Shown piece by piece: positions 12,021-25,474 of a DNA stretch of 64,000 nucleotides (positions are counted from its first letter, which is position 1; every line of letters starts with the position of its first letter). The notes under the pieces were generated by a model. It saw only the letters and a list, made by a program, of their open reading frames with translations, was not told the DNA's origin and ran no database searches. The DNA lies in contig CM065699.1 of assembly GCA_017654935.2 (NCBI GenBank), positions 4,592,272 to 4,656,271 on the forward strand, in the 5' to 3' direction. Origin of the DNA: Phymorhynchus buccinoides. Taxonomy: Eukaryota; Mollusca; Gastropoda; Neogastropoda; Raphitomidae. A program made the translations under genes and the position numbers.

Positions 12021-14180
12021 GGCCTAAATAATTTTCATTGGCTTCAAGTGGGCCGGTTTTTTACAACTTTCCCAACACCCTTAGCGGAGGTAAGCCTGTC
12101 TAAAAACCTGTGGGCCTGTTCCATTCAGAAATATGGTAAATGCGTTATGATCACTTTGATTAATTATTAAGAACCCAAAATTATGTGTTTTCCAACGTGT
12201 TTACCTCGCCCAACCATATGTCGTGGGTATCACTGTCTGTGTGCCAAAGTGGAGGGGTTTTAGCACGATTTCAAGACATTTTAGGTGAAGGTGAAGATGA
12301 ACACCCCCCTTCGATTTCTCGGCTCTCCGGCATTGTTCAGCTTGGGCTTTCTTAGTCAAATTGATTAGCGTATTTCATCACTTTTTTTAGCTTATTTTTC
12401 TTTGTGAATTATTAAATCCGCAGTCCCCATAAATAAAGGCCCATTATTAATATGTAGCGCAAATACACACAACAGCCAAGAGCGTTTGTTTTGGTCCCAC
12501 GTCTTGGTTCTAGCCTTCTTTCCGGTCTTGCTTTATATTCTTATTCTATTTTTAAAATAAATAAGGGCCTAATTTGTTTTTTAATGATAGAATTTTGAAT
12601 CTTTTAAACTCCCCGTACCCTTAGATTTTAACTACACAGGGAGGTTTTTTGTTGTAGGGCCTGAACTACCACATACATTTTAATTCAACTAGTTTTACAT
12701 CACTACAGTTTATTTTATCAGTGTTCACGTGAAAGAAACAACGAAATGTTTTATAATTTTTTAAATCATAAATACAAGACTTGCGCTTTTAAAGCTTCTC
12801 CTTCTATTATATGTTTGAGTCCACGTCCTTGTCTCGTCCTTTATGTCTTTGTTTGTTTTTTATCTTTATTTTTTCTTACTAACTCGATACAATGTCCCTT
12901 ATGTCGGCCATCCCAGGTCGACGAGGACGTAAGCCATAATTTCGTTCGTTCGCCTTTTATATTATTACTATTAAATGGAATGCATATAATTATGTAATGG
13001 GTGAAAATTACGTTAAACTATAGCAAACGAATAGGAGGTTGAAGTGCTCATCTGCGGTAAGAAGGGGAGACTGAAAAAACAGAAAGACCGCTAATCGAAG
13101 GGTAGGGTGTGTGTGTTGATCTTCACCTTTATCGGAATTTTATTGAAGAAAATGTCTGGATTTTCTTTGGCTTTATAACTCCCGGCCTACTAGCATTACG
13201 CTTCTCACAGACATTGATGAGATCGAAACTGGCGATGAGCAGAAACCCCACGTAACCCCATCACCACCCCTACACACCCGCAACCGTGGCGAAGCCTGTG
13301 TCGCGTGCCCTCGTTTTCTTCCTCCACCGTAACTGGATAGGTTACGGTCTGACCGATAGCTCTCGTTGAATGAGCGCGTCAATTGTCATCACTTTTTCTA
13401 CGTTCAACGCGGAACCGTGGGTCTTGTTAGTTGGGGAAATGTTGCTTTGCTGAATCACTTGCAAGCCGTGGGTGGTGTCTTGATGTTTTGCTTCGAAGGT
13501 TTTGTTTGAATCCGTCGTTGAACATAATGCTGTTTTTTCGGGGGGGGGGGGGAAACCCATTGAGAGGTTTCTGTCGTCATGATCGTTTTGCAAGTCCCCG
13601 AGAAGACGTCATCGTGAGTCAAACGATGACGTCAGCACCGGTTGGGTGAATGGGTTCGAGTTGACGAAGTATTTTCCACTGATTTGTTGACGCAGTGTCG
13701 TGATTGGCCTGGTGGACGTCCACTAGAGATCGTTCGCTGTGATGCTGGTGTCTTGGTGGGCAGTGAACGTAGACGAAATGACGTCCATAGCCTCTTGGTA
13801 GAAAAATTATAAAACTAATACAGAAACGTAGCGCGCGCGCGTGTTGTGTGTATGGGTGTGTGGGTGTGCAGATTTAAAATACAATATAAGTTGAAAATCT
13901 TGATACATAATGTGAGAACAAAATGTGTTTGCAATACATTGTTACGGCACTTTTGTGAATGCTTGCGTGCTGCCATACGTTGTGTAGTATGTAAAAGATG
14001 TACAATATAGAGGAACAATCACCTTTAGTTCCAAGTTTTTTTCCTCTTTACTTTGGTGATTCACACTGATTAAAAAGATTTTTTAACATGTAGGCCTACA
14101 GTTTAATATACCATTTTTACTTTTCCTTCTCCCTTCCTGGTTATATAGTTACAAACAACAACACAATAACAAAAATGAAA
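12021..14180. other. Intergenic, nothing recognised
   Basis: AT-rich in part, with a G homopolymer at about 13540. No exon-like open frame with family similarity was seen. Confidence 0.35.
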
Positions 14181-14184
14181 AATC

Positions 14185-14460
14185 AACTACTTACTACTAA
14201 CTACTACTACGACTACTACTACTGACTACTACTACTACTACTAAACTAACTACTACTCACTAACTACTACTACCATACTAACTACTACTAACACAAAGTG
14301 TATCATCGAGAATTCTACTACTCTAACTACTATAAACTACACTACTTAGTACGTTAGGTAACTAAACTACTACCTACTACTACTACTACTACTACTACTA
14401 CTGCTTACTACTACTACTCTACTACTACTAGCACTACTACACTACTACTACTAACAACTA
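14185..14460. repeat. Degenerate (ACT)n trinucleotide tract
   Basis: About 280 bp of ACT/CTA triplets with indels, followed by a CTC-rich run. Confidence 0.9.
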
Positions 14461-14569
14461 CCGACAGCTATAATCCTCTTGCTTCTCTCCTCCTCCTCCC
14501 CCCTTCCTCCTCCTCCTCCTCCTCATAATCATCTCACTTATATAAATCATTCAACCACTCATTTTTCCT

Positions 14570-14880
14570 TGTTTGTTTTGTTTGCTTGCGACCCTGGCCT
14601 GAAAGACTCCAAGGGATCATCCGAACGTGGAAGCACTTTGAACACTTATGGTACAAATGTCATCAGCTAGGGATAAGAACATTGCGTGTGTGAAACCGGT
14701 TTGATTAACCCGCCACGGGGCCATCTACCTCCCGACTTTGGGAATTTTTGAAGACTGACATGTTATTCCTGAGGAGCTTGCCCATGGACAAAGACAATCC
14801 TCTGCATAACTATGCATAGCTAACATTTTGATGTAGCCTTGGTTTTCTAGCCTATGTCCAATTGGGTCCTGACACATGCC
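14570..14880 (+). repeat. Dispersed repeat, second copy of the 430-720 family
   Basis: Contains ccaagggatcatccgaac, gcactttgaacactta, ttaacccgccacg and agacaatcctctgcataact, matching 470-720 with indels. Confidence 0.6.
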
Positions 14881-15163
14881 TTAAACCAGCAGACTCTCAT
14901 TCTTAAGGTACTAATAAATAGTAGTGGTGGCCTTAGATAACATACAGGGCAATGCCCTAACCGACTTTTGTGAATCTATGCCATTCGACTGGCTCATTGT
15001 ACTGCAGCTGGAGGTACTAGTTTGTCTGCTGGATCATTTCCACGCCCAGCTGCCCTAAGGTTCCCCTCCACGGTGAATAAATCCCGGCCCAGAACCTCAG
15101 AATACATTCATTTATAATCTGCTGCCTGCAACCCCACCCCCACCCCTCCCTATAGCCTTAACA

Positions 15164-15663
15164 NNNNNNNNNNNNNNNNNNNNNNNNNNNNNNNNNNNNN
15201 NNNNNNNNNNNNNNNNNNNNNNNNNNNNNNNNNNNNNNNNNNNNNNNNNNNNNNNNNNNNNNNNNNNNNNNNNNNNNNNNNNNNNNNNNNNNNNNNNNNN
15301 NNNNNNNNNNNNNNNNNNNNNNNNNNNNNNNNNNNNNNNNNNNNNNNNNNNNNNNNNNNNNNNNNNNNNNNNNNNNNNNNNNNNNNNNNNNNNNNNNNNN
15401 NNNNNNNNNNNNNNNNNNNNNNNNNNNNNNNNNNNNNNNNNNNNNNNNNNNNNNNNNNNNNNNNNNNNNNNNNNNNNNNNNNNNNNNNNNNNNNNNNNNN
15501 NNNNNNNNNNNNNNNNNNNNNNNNNNNNNNNNNNNNNNNNNNNNNNNNNNNNNNNNNNNNNNNNNNNNNNNNNNNNNNNNNNNNNNNNNNNNNNNNNNNN
15601 NNNNNNNNNNNNNNNNNNNNNNNNNNNNNNNNNNNNNNNNNNNNNNNNNNNNNNNNNNNNNNN
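15164..15663. other. Assembly gap, 500 N
   Basis: Exactly 500 N, which looks like a fixed-size scaffolding gap rather than a measured distance. The contig to its right starts directly inside the left arm of the giant inverted repeat. Confidence 0.98.
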
Positions 15664-16394
15664 AAGACTACGCTATATATATGGATCTGTGTTTTTTCTC
15701 CACAACCTATTTCAAAATTTCAATACCGCTCATATTTTTCGAATTAAAAACTCTTCTTGCGGCTGGTTCTTTGACTGTCCTTAGCATCTCTACGCAAAGG
15801 ATAAATAGTTGCTTTCAAGTTCATCGTTGTTCAACGAAAAAGAAAAACCCTGACATAGCTCTAAAAATAAAACCACATGGCAGGGTGCTTGGCGGCAAAG
15901 GTCCTCTGCCTTTGGATGGGAGTGAGGTTGATGTTTGGGGCAAATGTTTTGTCTGTGGAGGCTAGAAGAGTCCCCAAACCTGACTCTACCCTTTCCTTAC
16001 ATTGTACCATCTCCTGTCCATTCTGAACTCGGCGTCCTTTCAGTTAAATCCTATTATACACTGATTGAAACCTCTGTATGTTAATGATGTAAGAACATCA
16101 CTCTAACCACAAACGGAAACTTCCAATGCAAGCTCTGAAGCAATCCAAATATTTTCTAGAACAGCTTAATTATTGTCCTAAATGAAAAAAACTCCACTTT
16201 CAAACAGTTACATCACACAGTTGCAACGCATACTATTTTACATGGTGGGAGAAGAACATTTCAGCTATACTGAAACATTTCTCATTTATACTGAAAAGAA
16301 GCAAGGAGATCTTAAAATGTTCCAGTCAGACAGAATTGCTATACTGAATTCAGTATCTATACTGAGGCCATCCACCCCTGCAGTACATGCACGC

Positions 16395-16833
16395 ACGCCA
16401 CACACACACATCACTCACAGAGGCATGAGGTACCTATGCAGGTGATCAGGGTCATTTGGCTTGATTGGGTCATCTCACACACATCACATCACTCACGCGA
16501 AGGCCGAGGTATCCTATGTCAGGTGTGATCAGTTCATTGGTTGATTGGGGCCCATCTCACACAGACATCACACACACATCACTCACAGAAGGCACGAGGT
16601 ATCCTATGGCAGGTGATCAGGGTCATTGGTTGATTGGGGTCATCTCACACACAGGAGAGCACACACACACCACACACATCACTCACCCGAAGGCACGAGG
16701 TATTCTATGCATGGTGATCAGGGTCATTGGTTGATTGGGGTCATCTCACACACACACACACACACACACACATCACTCACCGAAGGCACGAGTATCCTAT
16801 CGGTGATCAGGGTTGTTTGTTGATTGGGGTCAT

Positions 16834-16872
<39 letters not shown>

Positions 16873-16895
16873 CACCCCAATACCGCCAACTCACA
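16395..16895 (-). repeat. Left-arm copy of the exon 6 boundary minisatellite
   Basis: Units hold (CA)n, then atcactcac, gaaggcacgaggtatcc and gtgatcagggtcattggttg. They mirror the array at 38369-38855, with more indels. Confidence 0.85.
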
Positions 16896-16991
16896 GAAGC
16901 ACGAGGTATCCTATAGGCAGTTATCAGGGTCGTTTGTTGATTGGGTCGCAGAACAACTCGTGTTCATGAACCCACGCTGCTCTGGAGGCAG
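16895..16991 (-). pseudogene. Mirror copy of gene B exon 6
   Basis: The reverse complement starts after TTCTTTCAG with CTGCCTCCAGAGCAGCGTGG and ends GTGCTTCT before GTGAG. It is 97 nt against 99 in the right arm, so it is frameshifted, with further base changes in the middle where a CA tract and ggtattgg-like sequence intrude. Confidence 0.6.
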
Positions 16992-17014
16992 CTGAAAGAA
17001 GAAATAATCTTCAT

Positions 17015-17165
17015 TATCCATCATCATCATCATCATCATCGTGTCTTCTCATGGTTATCATCATCCTTGAACATCATCATTATCGTCTCGTTATAAGCAT
17101 CATTGTCGTCATCCTCACGTCTTCTTCATAATCATTATCATTGTTTGTTATCATCATCATCATTG
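17015..17165. repeat. (CAT)n-rich tract, left arm
   Basis: Degenerate CAT/ATC triplets mirroring 38100-38255. Confidence 0.8.
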
Positions 17166-17341
17166 TGGCAGGGCTGAGTGTAAAAAAAGCTTGCCACGCT
17201 TATCTCATTTACCCTGGGTAAATAAATGGTTGCTTCGTTTCTTTCCTTAATGCCCTCTCTACCGCCTTTTAAGAAGCGTTATGGTAAACACTACAATGTT
17301 GCTTGTTTCTTCCTTAATGCCGCTCATCTCTCTTACCCCTT

Positions 17342-18318
17342 TTAACTCCTCTTGATGCGGTGAACGGTCGTGAACGTTCAAAAACAATCGGACGGAAACG
17401 TCTAGAACGTTCGTGAACGTATGGATTCCACGTTGGCCGGTAGGGCGCCTCCATTTTGTTTCATCACAATGGCTTCCACTTGAGCGCTGTCAGCCTCGCT
17501 TTTTCCGCTATGGATTACACTTCCGCCTGTTGCTTTGCAATGGATTCTAGGCCGATTGGTTTTGAAAGATATGAATTTTTGAAATTAGTGACCGACTTCG
17601 GCATTTTCGCGATTTTTCCAATATGGATGACGAACAGTTATGGCGTCCATTGCCTGAGGAAAGCAATGAATAGTCCTATTTTTGTGAAAGATTGGACTTA
17701 TGAGATCGCGAAGTGATGAGTAAGGAGTGTACTCTGACCTGTTTCGGCAACGAGCTTGTTTTTGTTCGATGGATGCGAATTTTTGAAGTCATGTTACTGA
17801 CTTCGGCATTTTCCTGACTTTTACATCATGGATGACGAGTCGTTATTGCATCCACTTGATGACAGCGATGAAAATTCTTTTTTTGGTGAAAGATAGTAAT
17901 TATAAGATCGTGAAGTGAAAGGGTAAGTGATGATTTTGATCTACATTTCCATTTCATTCGTCTTAGGCCCATTTATGGGCGAGTTAGGCTTCAACAGTCC
18001 CTGCAAAAGTAGGCAGTGAATGACTAGTGAATGCAGTTTGCGACTATTGCGGATTTACCACTTTGTGCCAATTGGATGATCCCTTCTTCCTTTGTGGAGC
18101 CATGCATCCCCATAACATCTTGAAATTCATTTTGCATATCAGACAGACATCTTGGCAACACATTCAAAACAAAAAAACATACAAATCTGCTAGGGTATAC
18201 ATGTATTTTATTTTATTGTTTTTCTGACGCTACCCCCTCTTTTGTATGGAGTGACGTCCCTTGGTTTAGGATTTCAGAGGTGATTGAGAGCACATAGCGT
18301 CAGGCACAAGAGGGTTAA
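17342..18318. mobile_element. Left-arm copy of the piggyBac-like element
   Basis: TTAA at both ends, with TTAACTCCTCTTGATGCGGT at one end and the complement of ACAAGAGGGTTAA at the other. It mirrors 36976-37920. Confidence 0.65.
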
Positions 18319-18335
18319 GAAGCGTTATGGTAAAA

Positions 18336-18738
18336 AAATTGCCACTTATATCCTGATCAATGTGAAGATATAACCGTTTAAAGATAGAATTTGACTACAG
18401 TCAGACCTCTATTGTATAACCCTCCGTTAAACAACCTCCTCTCATTTCAGACAGAACTTTTTTTGGGGAACGGATGTTGAACTCTTCCTATAAAAATGAC
18501 CTCCGTTATAAGACTCCCTCCAATTTAAGACCAATGTTTCCTGACCTTTTTTGGAATCTTAAAATAGAGGTTTGGCTGTATTGATCACAATTTAAGACCG
18601 ATGTTTCCTGACTTTTGGGAAGTCTTAAAATAGAGGTTTAACTGTATTGATCAACAATTTAAGACAATGTTTTCCTGACTTTTGGAAGTCTTAAAATAGA
18701 GGTTTGACTGTATTGATCAGGATATAGTGGCAATTTGT
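18336..18738. mobile_element. Left-arm copy of the CAGTCAAACCTC MITE
   Basis: Ends carry attgccacttatatcctgat and its complement. Internal units of ttaagac...gaagtcttaaaatagaggtt number about three, against four in the right arm. Confidence 0.6.
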
Positions 18739-19178
18739 TTTTACTTTAAATACTTCTTCACATCATACTGCCAATACCAGTTGGATTTTTTAGCCATCTC
18801 AAACAATTTTAAAAATGAAAAAATCTTGGTTTTGTAGCACTGTCTATAAGAGGCTACCCTATTAGAAGACGTTAACCCTTTCAAACCGCCAAAGTAGCAT
18901 TTTAACAGCAATAGTGAATTTATACACCCATGTGTTATAAGGCATCAAATTGGGGTCTATTATCAAAGACGCGTATTGTCCTTAGTTTGGGGAAGTAAGG
19001 ATAGACCTTATTTTATATATGTCCCAGAAGAATCCCCAATACTGCAGATGGATTTTGTTCTCTATCCGATAAATTTAATGACATTTTTTGAGGAAATATT
19101 GCGGCGTGAAAGGTTTAAACCAACCAGTGAGAGGGTGTTTTTCTATTCGCTATTTAGTTTCCTTCCGGTGTGTCTGAA

Positions 19179-19353
19179 ATCGTTAGCGTGAGGTTGTACT
19201 GAAGGAAGCCATGTTTCTGGGCGGTGTAGGACGAAGGACTGGGGAATGTACTCTCCGACCAAATGTACAGCATGCGGCTGGCGTTGGAGGAAGGGGGGCA
19301 GGGGGCTGGGGGAAAGGGAGGGGGCTCGGGGCAGCCCTTCCAGGAGATCAACC
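19179..19353 (-). pseudogene. Mirror copy of gene B exon 5, frameshifted and donor-lost
   Basis: The reverse complement starts GGTTGATCTCCTGG after CTCCAG and runs through the proline-rich and Gln-Lys-His-Gly-Phe region. It is 175 nt against 177. The site equivalent to the GTCAGT donor reads TTCAGA, so splicing would fail. Confidence 0.7.
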
Positions 19354-20605
19354 CTGGAGAAATCGCAACAGAAAAAATCTTCATTACAAAACGTTGACAA
19401 TTGAATTTATCAAGGGGGATTTTCTTTTTTATTATGAAAAATGTTAACAAAGTGAAACAGTCACACAATGCTTTTAATAAGAAAATAAAAGATCTGAAAC
19501 ATTCGCACAGGAAAGTGTTCATGATAAATATCAAAAAAGAAAAAGCACAAAAGGTTTTAATATTAAATCCATGTTAAAGATTCAACCTGTTACATATAAT
19601 GATAATAAATAATATATTTATCTCGCTTAATCTTAAACAAAGCCCTAAGCGCTTACAATATAATATTTAATAATATTAACTTTTTCACTTCAACTTTTCA
19701 TAATGACCTTTTACCAAACCAAAACATGAACAGACCAATCGGAAATCCGCAAATAATTAAGGGGGAGTAGTCTCATGGTGAATGCGAGGTGATTCCCCTT
19801 GACAGAATCGGTCAAACACCAACAGGAGTTACACTCAGCACCAATGAACTCGCCTCATGCTGGCGTTGATTGACCTGGTTGACCGATCGTTCAAGTAGAC
19901 TGCGTTTAATTTTCATTAGAAGTGCATTCCCCTTGTCTTTTCCCCGAAAATCCTTCTATTTATAGACGCACATTTCTTAACAAATATTCCACTACAGAAA
20001 AAAAAAGCTGAAAATAAGATTAGTCTTCCATGCCAAAGCAAAGGTTCAAACGGTATGACCCCGTTAACCGAAGCAAATCTTTACAGAATAACTTGAATGT
20101 TTTCCCACTCATTAAATCGACCTGTGATTGCGCAAAGCAGGCCTTCGGGCAATCTAAATGGATGAAGGAATTTTATAAAGATACAGAAAACAGAATAGGA
20201 TTTGTTCGGAAATAATTAAGGGGAGTATTTCATGGTGTGTGGGAGTGATCTTGCCTAAATTCAATCGGTCAAAACAGGGGAAAGTCACTACGCCTCAGAC
20301 ATACGCACTTAGAACACTGCGTCATTCAAAAATTTGTCATTTATATTTTTACGTCGCATTTTTTCAAGTTTTATCAGTTTGTGGCCACTTTCCACCCCTA
20401 CTTTTTCTATAAAAAAATATTTGCAAGTCGCTGACTCACATCCTGCCGTTTTCAAGCTTCTACGCCATTGTTGCATTGTTGTTATGGCATTTGACCGAGT
20501 AATGGAGGGAAACAACAGGCATTTGACCGAGTAATGGAGGTAAGCACTCTAATTTTGATGAGTGCTCTCCCTAGTTTTTTCTTCAGAAAATCATCTATTA
20601 CTTAC

Positions 20606-20700
20606 ACTGTGGTAGGTCTCCATGAATGCCGGCTGGAAGGAGGGGGGAGCAACTAGGCGGTAGTCCACTACAAACAGGTCTTGAACCAGAGGAGTCATCA
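20606..20700 (-). pseudogene. Mirror copy of gene B exon 4, intact
   Basis: Same 95-nt length as 34528-34622. The only difference I see is one silent change (GTG to GTA in FVVDYRL). The donor is GTAAGT here and GTGAGT in the right arm. This intact copy with a silent substitution argues that the left arm is not merely sequencing noise. Confidence 0.75.
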
Positions 20701-21799
20701 CTGGAAAATAAAATGATTCAACAATATTAACTCACCCAAGTCGTTCCCAACAATCCCATATATGGCCGCAATTTATATAAAGCTTGTCAATTTGATGAAT
20801 TTGTTTCAAGTGAAGTAAATGTGTGTTCACACAATACCTGGGTCACTTCTAAACTCGCTTCAATGCTTCCTTAGACCACAATTTTGCCTCTTACTTTGCG
20901 TTTGTAGTGGTTTGAATTGGGGAAAACTAATTGCTGTAGAGAGTTTTTCTATGTAAACTCTATGTATATAAAAATGTTTGATCTACCATGTCCCTAGGTC
21001 TAAACCTTTAAGTAAAAACCCGTAATCTTTCTTTCATTTCTCCTTTTGTTTATGTACTGATTTTTTTTTGTGTATGGCTGGAGTGATTTGCGAGGTTTTG
21101 TTAATACTTCAGAATGGTTGCGATGCGAATGAGTTAACTAATTCACTGACTCTGCCCTGATGATGGTCATACCCCTCTTGAGATGATGGTTTTTTGGCTT
21201 AGACAAGTCGTGGAAGACACTATCTCTTAGACCATATTCTCAGGTTGAGGTCTAACACTAAGTAACAGGTCGCTTTAATTTACCAAATGTTGTTGTTGTT
21301 GCTGTCGTATCCTGGCTAAAAGATTCCAAGGACCATCCGAACAGCCAGAAGCACTTGAACACTCTGGTATCAAATGCACCAGCTAGGTTATGAGAACATT
21401 ACGTGTTTTTGATTACCCCGCCACGTGGCATCCACACTCCGACTTCGGAGGAGAAAATCATCACAAAATCTCTTTCAACACGAGTCCATGGATGGATAAA
21501 GAGGGCCGGTGCCCTAGAAATACATCACACTGTTTAATACAGTGATTTAGTTGTTTGCTTATCACTGTAACGTGTCTCTTTTAAATTTTATAATAAAAAA
21601 AATGTATAATTTTTCACTTTTCCTCCGAGCAGTAGCAGGGGTTCTTCTTCTTCTTCTCTTCGTTCCCAGGCCATATGGTCATCATGGGCAAGGTAGGTAT
21701 GTCTTGTGTCTGGTCTTCAGTTTTCATTGGTTTCCCTGCTGCATACAGCCAACACATTCCGATTTTGGAGGAGCTCAAAAGGAGAAAAATTATTTGGAA

Positions 21800-21950
21800 C
21801 ATTATGTTGAAAAAAGGATGCAGGAGAATGGGCCAATAAATCAGACAGATGACAGTGAGCAAAGGGAAAAGACAGAGTCCGAAGAGAGTGACAGATTAGA
21901 GGAAAGTTAAAAACACAGAACTTCCAAAAAGAGGGGGAACTATCTTTTTT
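21800..21950 (-). repeat. Dispersed repeat, left-arm counterpart of 33385-33510
   Basis: Carries the reverse complement of ctcccttactgtcatctgtc-like sequence that is also present at 61890-62030. Confidence 0.45.
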
Positions 21951-23004
21951 ATGAAAGACTCTTAAATGACCACAGTAGAGCATCTGAAGAGTCGATGCCG
22001 ACATTCAGACAGCTCTCTTTCTTGCTTTTCTCCAGCAGTAATTGCATGCAAGGATTTGATGCTTGAAATACAACATTCGTAGATTCAAAATGGGGCACAT
22101 TATAACACAAATGAGCATCCTCCAATCTGGAGTAATTACACTGATCACCCAAAATATCCATCACATAAAAGTTGCACTTCAGAGTTGTTACTTTCTACAT
22201 CATTTAATGTAATCCACTGACCTTGGATGTTCCTCAGTCGTCTCTGAGGTTAATGCATTCCACTGACCTCTAATTTAATGTATTCCACCAACCTTCGACG
22301 ACCCTCAAATTTTTGTTCTAAGGTTAGTGTGTTCCACTTGTTTTCCATACTACTTTGTGGTTCCCATCATGTTTCACTGAACCCCTTTACTTAGTATGTT
22401 TTCCATTCCACCACACCCCCCCCACTGTTACCCTTAAATCTGTTTACTTTATTAAAGATTTGTTTCCCAATGAACACCCTTTGCATTTCTTTCCTATTTC
22501 CTCTGAAATAAATTATTTCCACTACTAACCACCAACAATCCCACACTCACTGTCCCTTTGGATCTCCTCTGCAGTTAAATGAAAGCGCCGTTATAAAGAT
22601 TTCCCAAAATGACCACCTTACCCCTTAACGCCTTGAAACATCATCTCAGACACCAATTAACACTATATTGTTCCAACTGGTGTCCTGACCTTTGATTTTC
22701 CCCTTTACCTTCTTATTGAGATAAATGCATTGGAGGATCTCTCCCCCTTACCCTCGGCTCCTCCCTCCCTCCAACAACTTGCAATTCCATCCCCACTTGG
22801 AATATTTTACACTGGCCCTATTTGTCTCCCACTGTCCTTTGATCTCTCTCAATATATTCCACTGACCGTCGATCTCTCCCAGTTAATGAAATGTCCACTG
22901 ACTTTTGATCTCTCTCAGTGAATGTATTCCACTGACCTTTGATCAACCTCAGTTAATGTATTCCACCGACCTTTGATCAACCTCAGTTAATGTATTCCAC
23001 TGAC

Positions 23005-23440
23005 CTTTGATCTCTCTCAGCTGATCTTCGGCGTTGTTGTTGATCAAGTTATTAGCGAGGTCACACAGTTTGCCAGGGATGAGGTTCTTGATGCGCTTCT
23101 CTCCATCCATCTCCAACCTCCCCTCTTCTTCTTTCTCTCTCCATCTCTTCTCTCCTTTCTTTTTATACCACTTCTTTTCTTTTCTCTTCTTCTCTATCCA
23201 CACAGCTCTTATTCTCAATCTCTATCTTGATCCATTCTTTCTCATCTTCTATGTCTTTCTTCTTCTTTCGCCACATCGCCCCTCCCCGGCCCTCCCCCCT
23301 CTCTCCACCTCCCCCCCGGATACAGATTGAGCACAAAAGGAGAGATTGCACCGCCAACCACCGTGGATGTGCACGCTGATGTCATACACGCTGCACCGAC
23401 AGCCCCCTGACTTGATGGAGGGGCGCCCAGAGGCGTCACT
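23005..23440 (-). pseudogene. Mirror copy of gene B exon 3 split by a purine/pyrimidine tract
   Basis: The 3' half of the exon (KNLIPGKLCDLANNLINNN) lies at 23005-23095 and the 5' half (SGRPSIKSGGCRCSVYDI) at 23340-23438. Between them is about 200 bp of CT-rich sequence that interrupts the exon after the glutamate-lysine motif. A second purine-rich tract lies at 23510-23640. Neither is present in the right arm. Such low-complexity inserts are typical of low-quality long-read segments, but a real insertion cannot be excluded. Confidence 0.7.
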
Positions 23441-24164
23441 AAGCTTAGAAAAAACTGCGTGCCAGTGTGCGACACACCAATGACCTTGGCAGTGATCAAG
23501 GATAGAAAAGAAGGGGAAAAAGGGGGACTTTGAAAAAAGGAAGGGGAGGGGGGAGGGAAGAGGAAAGGAAGAGGAGGGGTGGGATGAAAGAGAGGGAAAG
23601 AGGGTCAGACACGCTGAAAAAAAAAACCGCACAGGGAAGAAGGAAGGAGGGGATATCACCCGGCTACGAGAGAGAACTGTGAGAAAAAGTGCACGCTAGT
23701 GAATGGATTCAGCCCAGATGGGTTCTGGGGTATTATCATACTAAGACCATATGCGGTTCGATACATTTCTTACCAATGCACCTAGCGCAATTTTGATATG
23801 GATAGGCAGACTGGTGTATAGACAAACAACAAAACTTGGGTAGATCTGGGGTGGGTTATGTGCATAGGACGATTACCCGTTTTGGAATGAGAAATAGCAC
23901 GGTTTCTTGATTTTGTTCAGGGAGTAGCGTCTGACTAATCCGACGTGTCGCATAAACTGTCGAATGATCTTCTTTGGAGGGACACACACGGAGGCAATAT
24001 GTCACTGCCTGTCGTTTTACGATCAATGGGCCTTCAATTACTGCAGAGTGTATGGGTACTTAGTGTCGTTATTCTCATGAACCTTCGTATAGAGTCCACA
24101 TATGAGGTGCCTGATATGTTGAAATGGAATAGTGTCGTTGTGACGAGTGTACTCCGAACACATT

Positions 24165-24225
24165 GACAGCCCCCTGACTTGATGGCGGGGGCTGCCCAGA
24201 GTTGGCGTCAATGCTCAATAAACAG
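24165..24225 (-). pseudogene. Degenerate partial copy of exon 3, left arm
   Basis: Reverse complement of the motif containing ccctgacttgatggcggggg, which corresponds to the partial exon copy at 32160 in the right arm. The middle partial copy (32331) has no clear left-arm counterpart. Confidence 0.5.
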
Positions 24226-25400
24226 CACATGCGATTTGGCTTCAGCCACTAAATGGAGATAACATTAACTGAAAGAAAAGGCTACAGGGTATATATGGCA
24301 TGGTGTATCATTAGCATCAATGACTAGTATTAGATTATCTGCATTGCGCTGACACATAACAAGGCTACTGATAGACTTCAATCTATTAATTCCCTCCATA
24401 TCCCTTTTGACCAACAATTCAAAGCAATGGGTCATTACATATGCCAGATCAGACATACATTACCGTGTAATGTGTTCAACAACTTCCAACGATGTATTAT
24501 TATACACTCATAAGTTTTTGTCTCAAAAAAGGATTATTTGTATAAACTGTACGACTACATTAATCACCACCTACCAACCCAACCACACACAGTAACTTCC
24601 TTACATACATACGACACACACTCTCATCACAAATATATAATAGTGCCAAAATCAACAAACAAAGCACACGACCACAAACACCGTCCTGGCATAATACACA
24701 CCACACTTGCATGCAAGATATGTTGCACACACGGACACGATCATTGTAAGACAGACACACATACACACACGCACCACACACACAAAACACACACACAACA
24801 CAACACACCACACACACACACCCAATCTACACACACTTGGTTGTCCAACAAGTATTTATACATTGCTAAATCTGTGATAAAAATCAAATCGAAAAGAGCG
24901 CATACACAACACATTGAACCCAAATAGCATTTTCATTAACGGCATTTAAACAAACAAATAGACGAACAAGGAAGTGTAAACACAAACACACATTTGAGAG
25001 AAGTCGGTGGATAAAGAGCAAGCTTGAGTTTTGAAAGGAATGAAAGAGCTTCAAAGTTCAATGGAGAGGATGGAAACAGGTTGGAATACAGGCTTTGATT
25101 TTGCAAAGCAGAAACAGGTCGGAAGGATAGTGAGCACAAGAAACATCGTTTGACAAAAACACATCCACACGTTGAAGGATGAGACACTGAGAGTGCACAT
25201 GTTCCACTAAGAGACTGAAAGAAGACACACATAGACAGAAACCGTAACTACTTCCCAGTGGAGTGAGTACACTGGACCAGCGAGCCATGGTGAGGTGAGA
25301 AGCAAAAAAAAAAAAAGAAGTGAAGAAGAGGGGACGGGGACAACTGAAGAAGACAAACATAGACAGAAACGTACTATTCCCAGTGTGAGTGAGTACTGAC

Positions 25401-25474
25401 CGAGAGCCATGGTGAGGGAGAAACTGACTCCACTGACCATCACGTCCACTGAGCCCGACGTGGAGGTTTTGACC
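25401..25474 (-). pseudogene. Mirror copy of gene B exon 2 (best-preserved version)
   Basis: Exactly 74 nt between CTCCAG and GTCAGT. It reads VKTSTSGSVDVMVSGVSFSL then TMALG, a strong family match to the strand that follows the first lipid-binding barrel motifs. Entry phase (TG|G) and exit phase (G|GC) join exons 1 and 3 perfectly. The right-arm version at 31206-31288 is 9 nt longer and distorted. A partial second copy of this exon's end, with degraded donor, lies at about 25200-25295. Confidence 0.7.

Noticed and set aside
17456..17716. 86-codon frame as a host gene
   Set aside because: It is inside the left-arm copy of the piggyBac-like element.
19154..19534. 126-codon minus-strand frame as a separate gene
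   Set aside because: It is the frameshifted mirror copy of exon 5 plus intron sequence.
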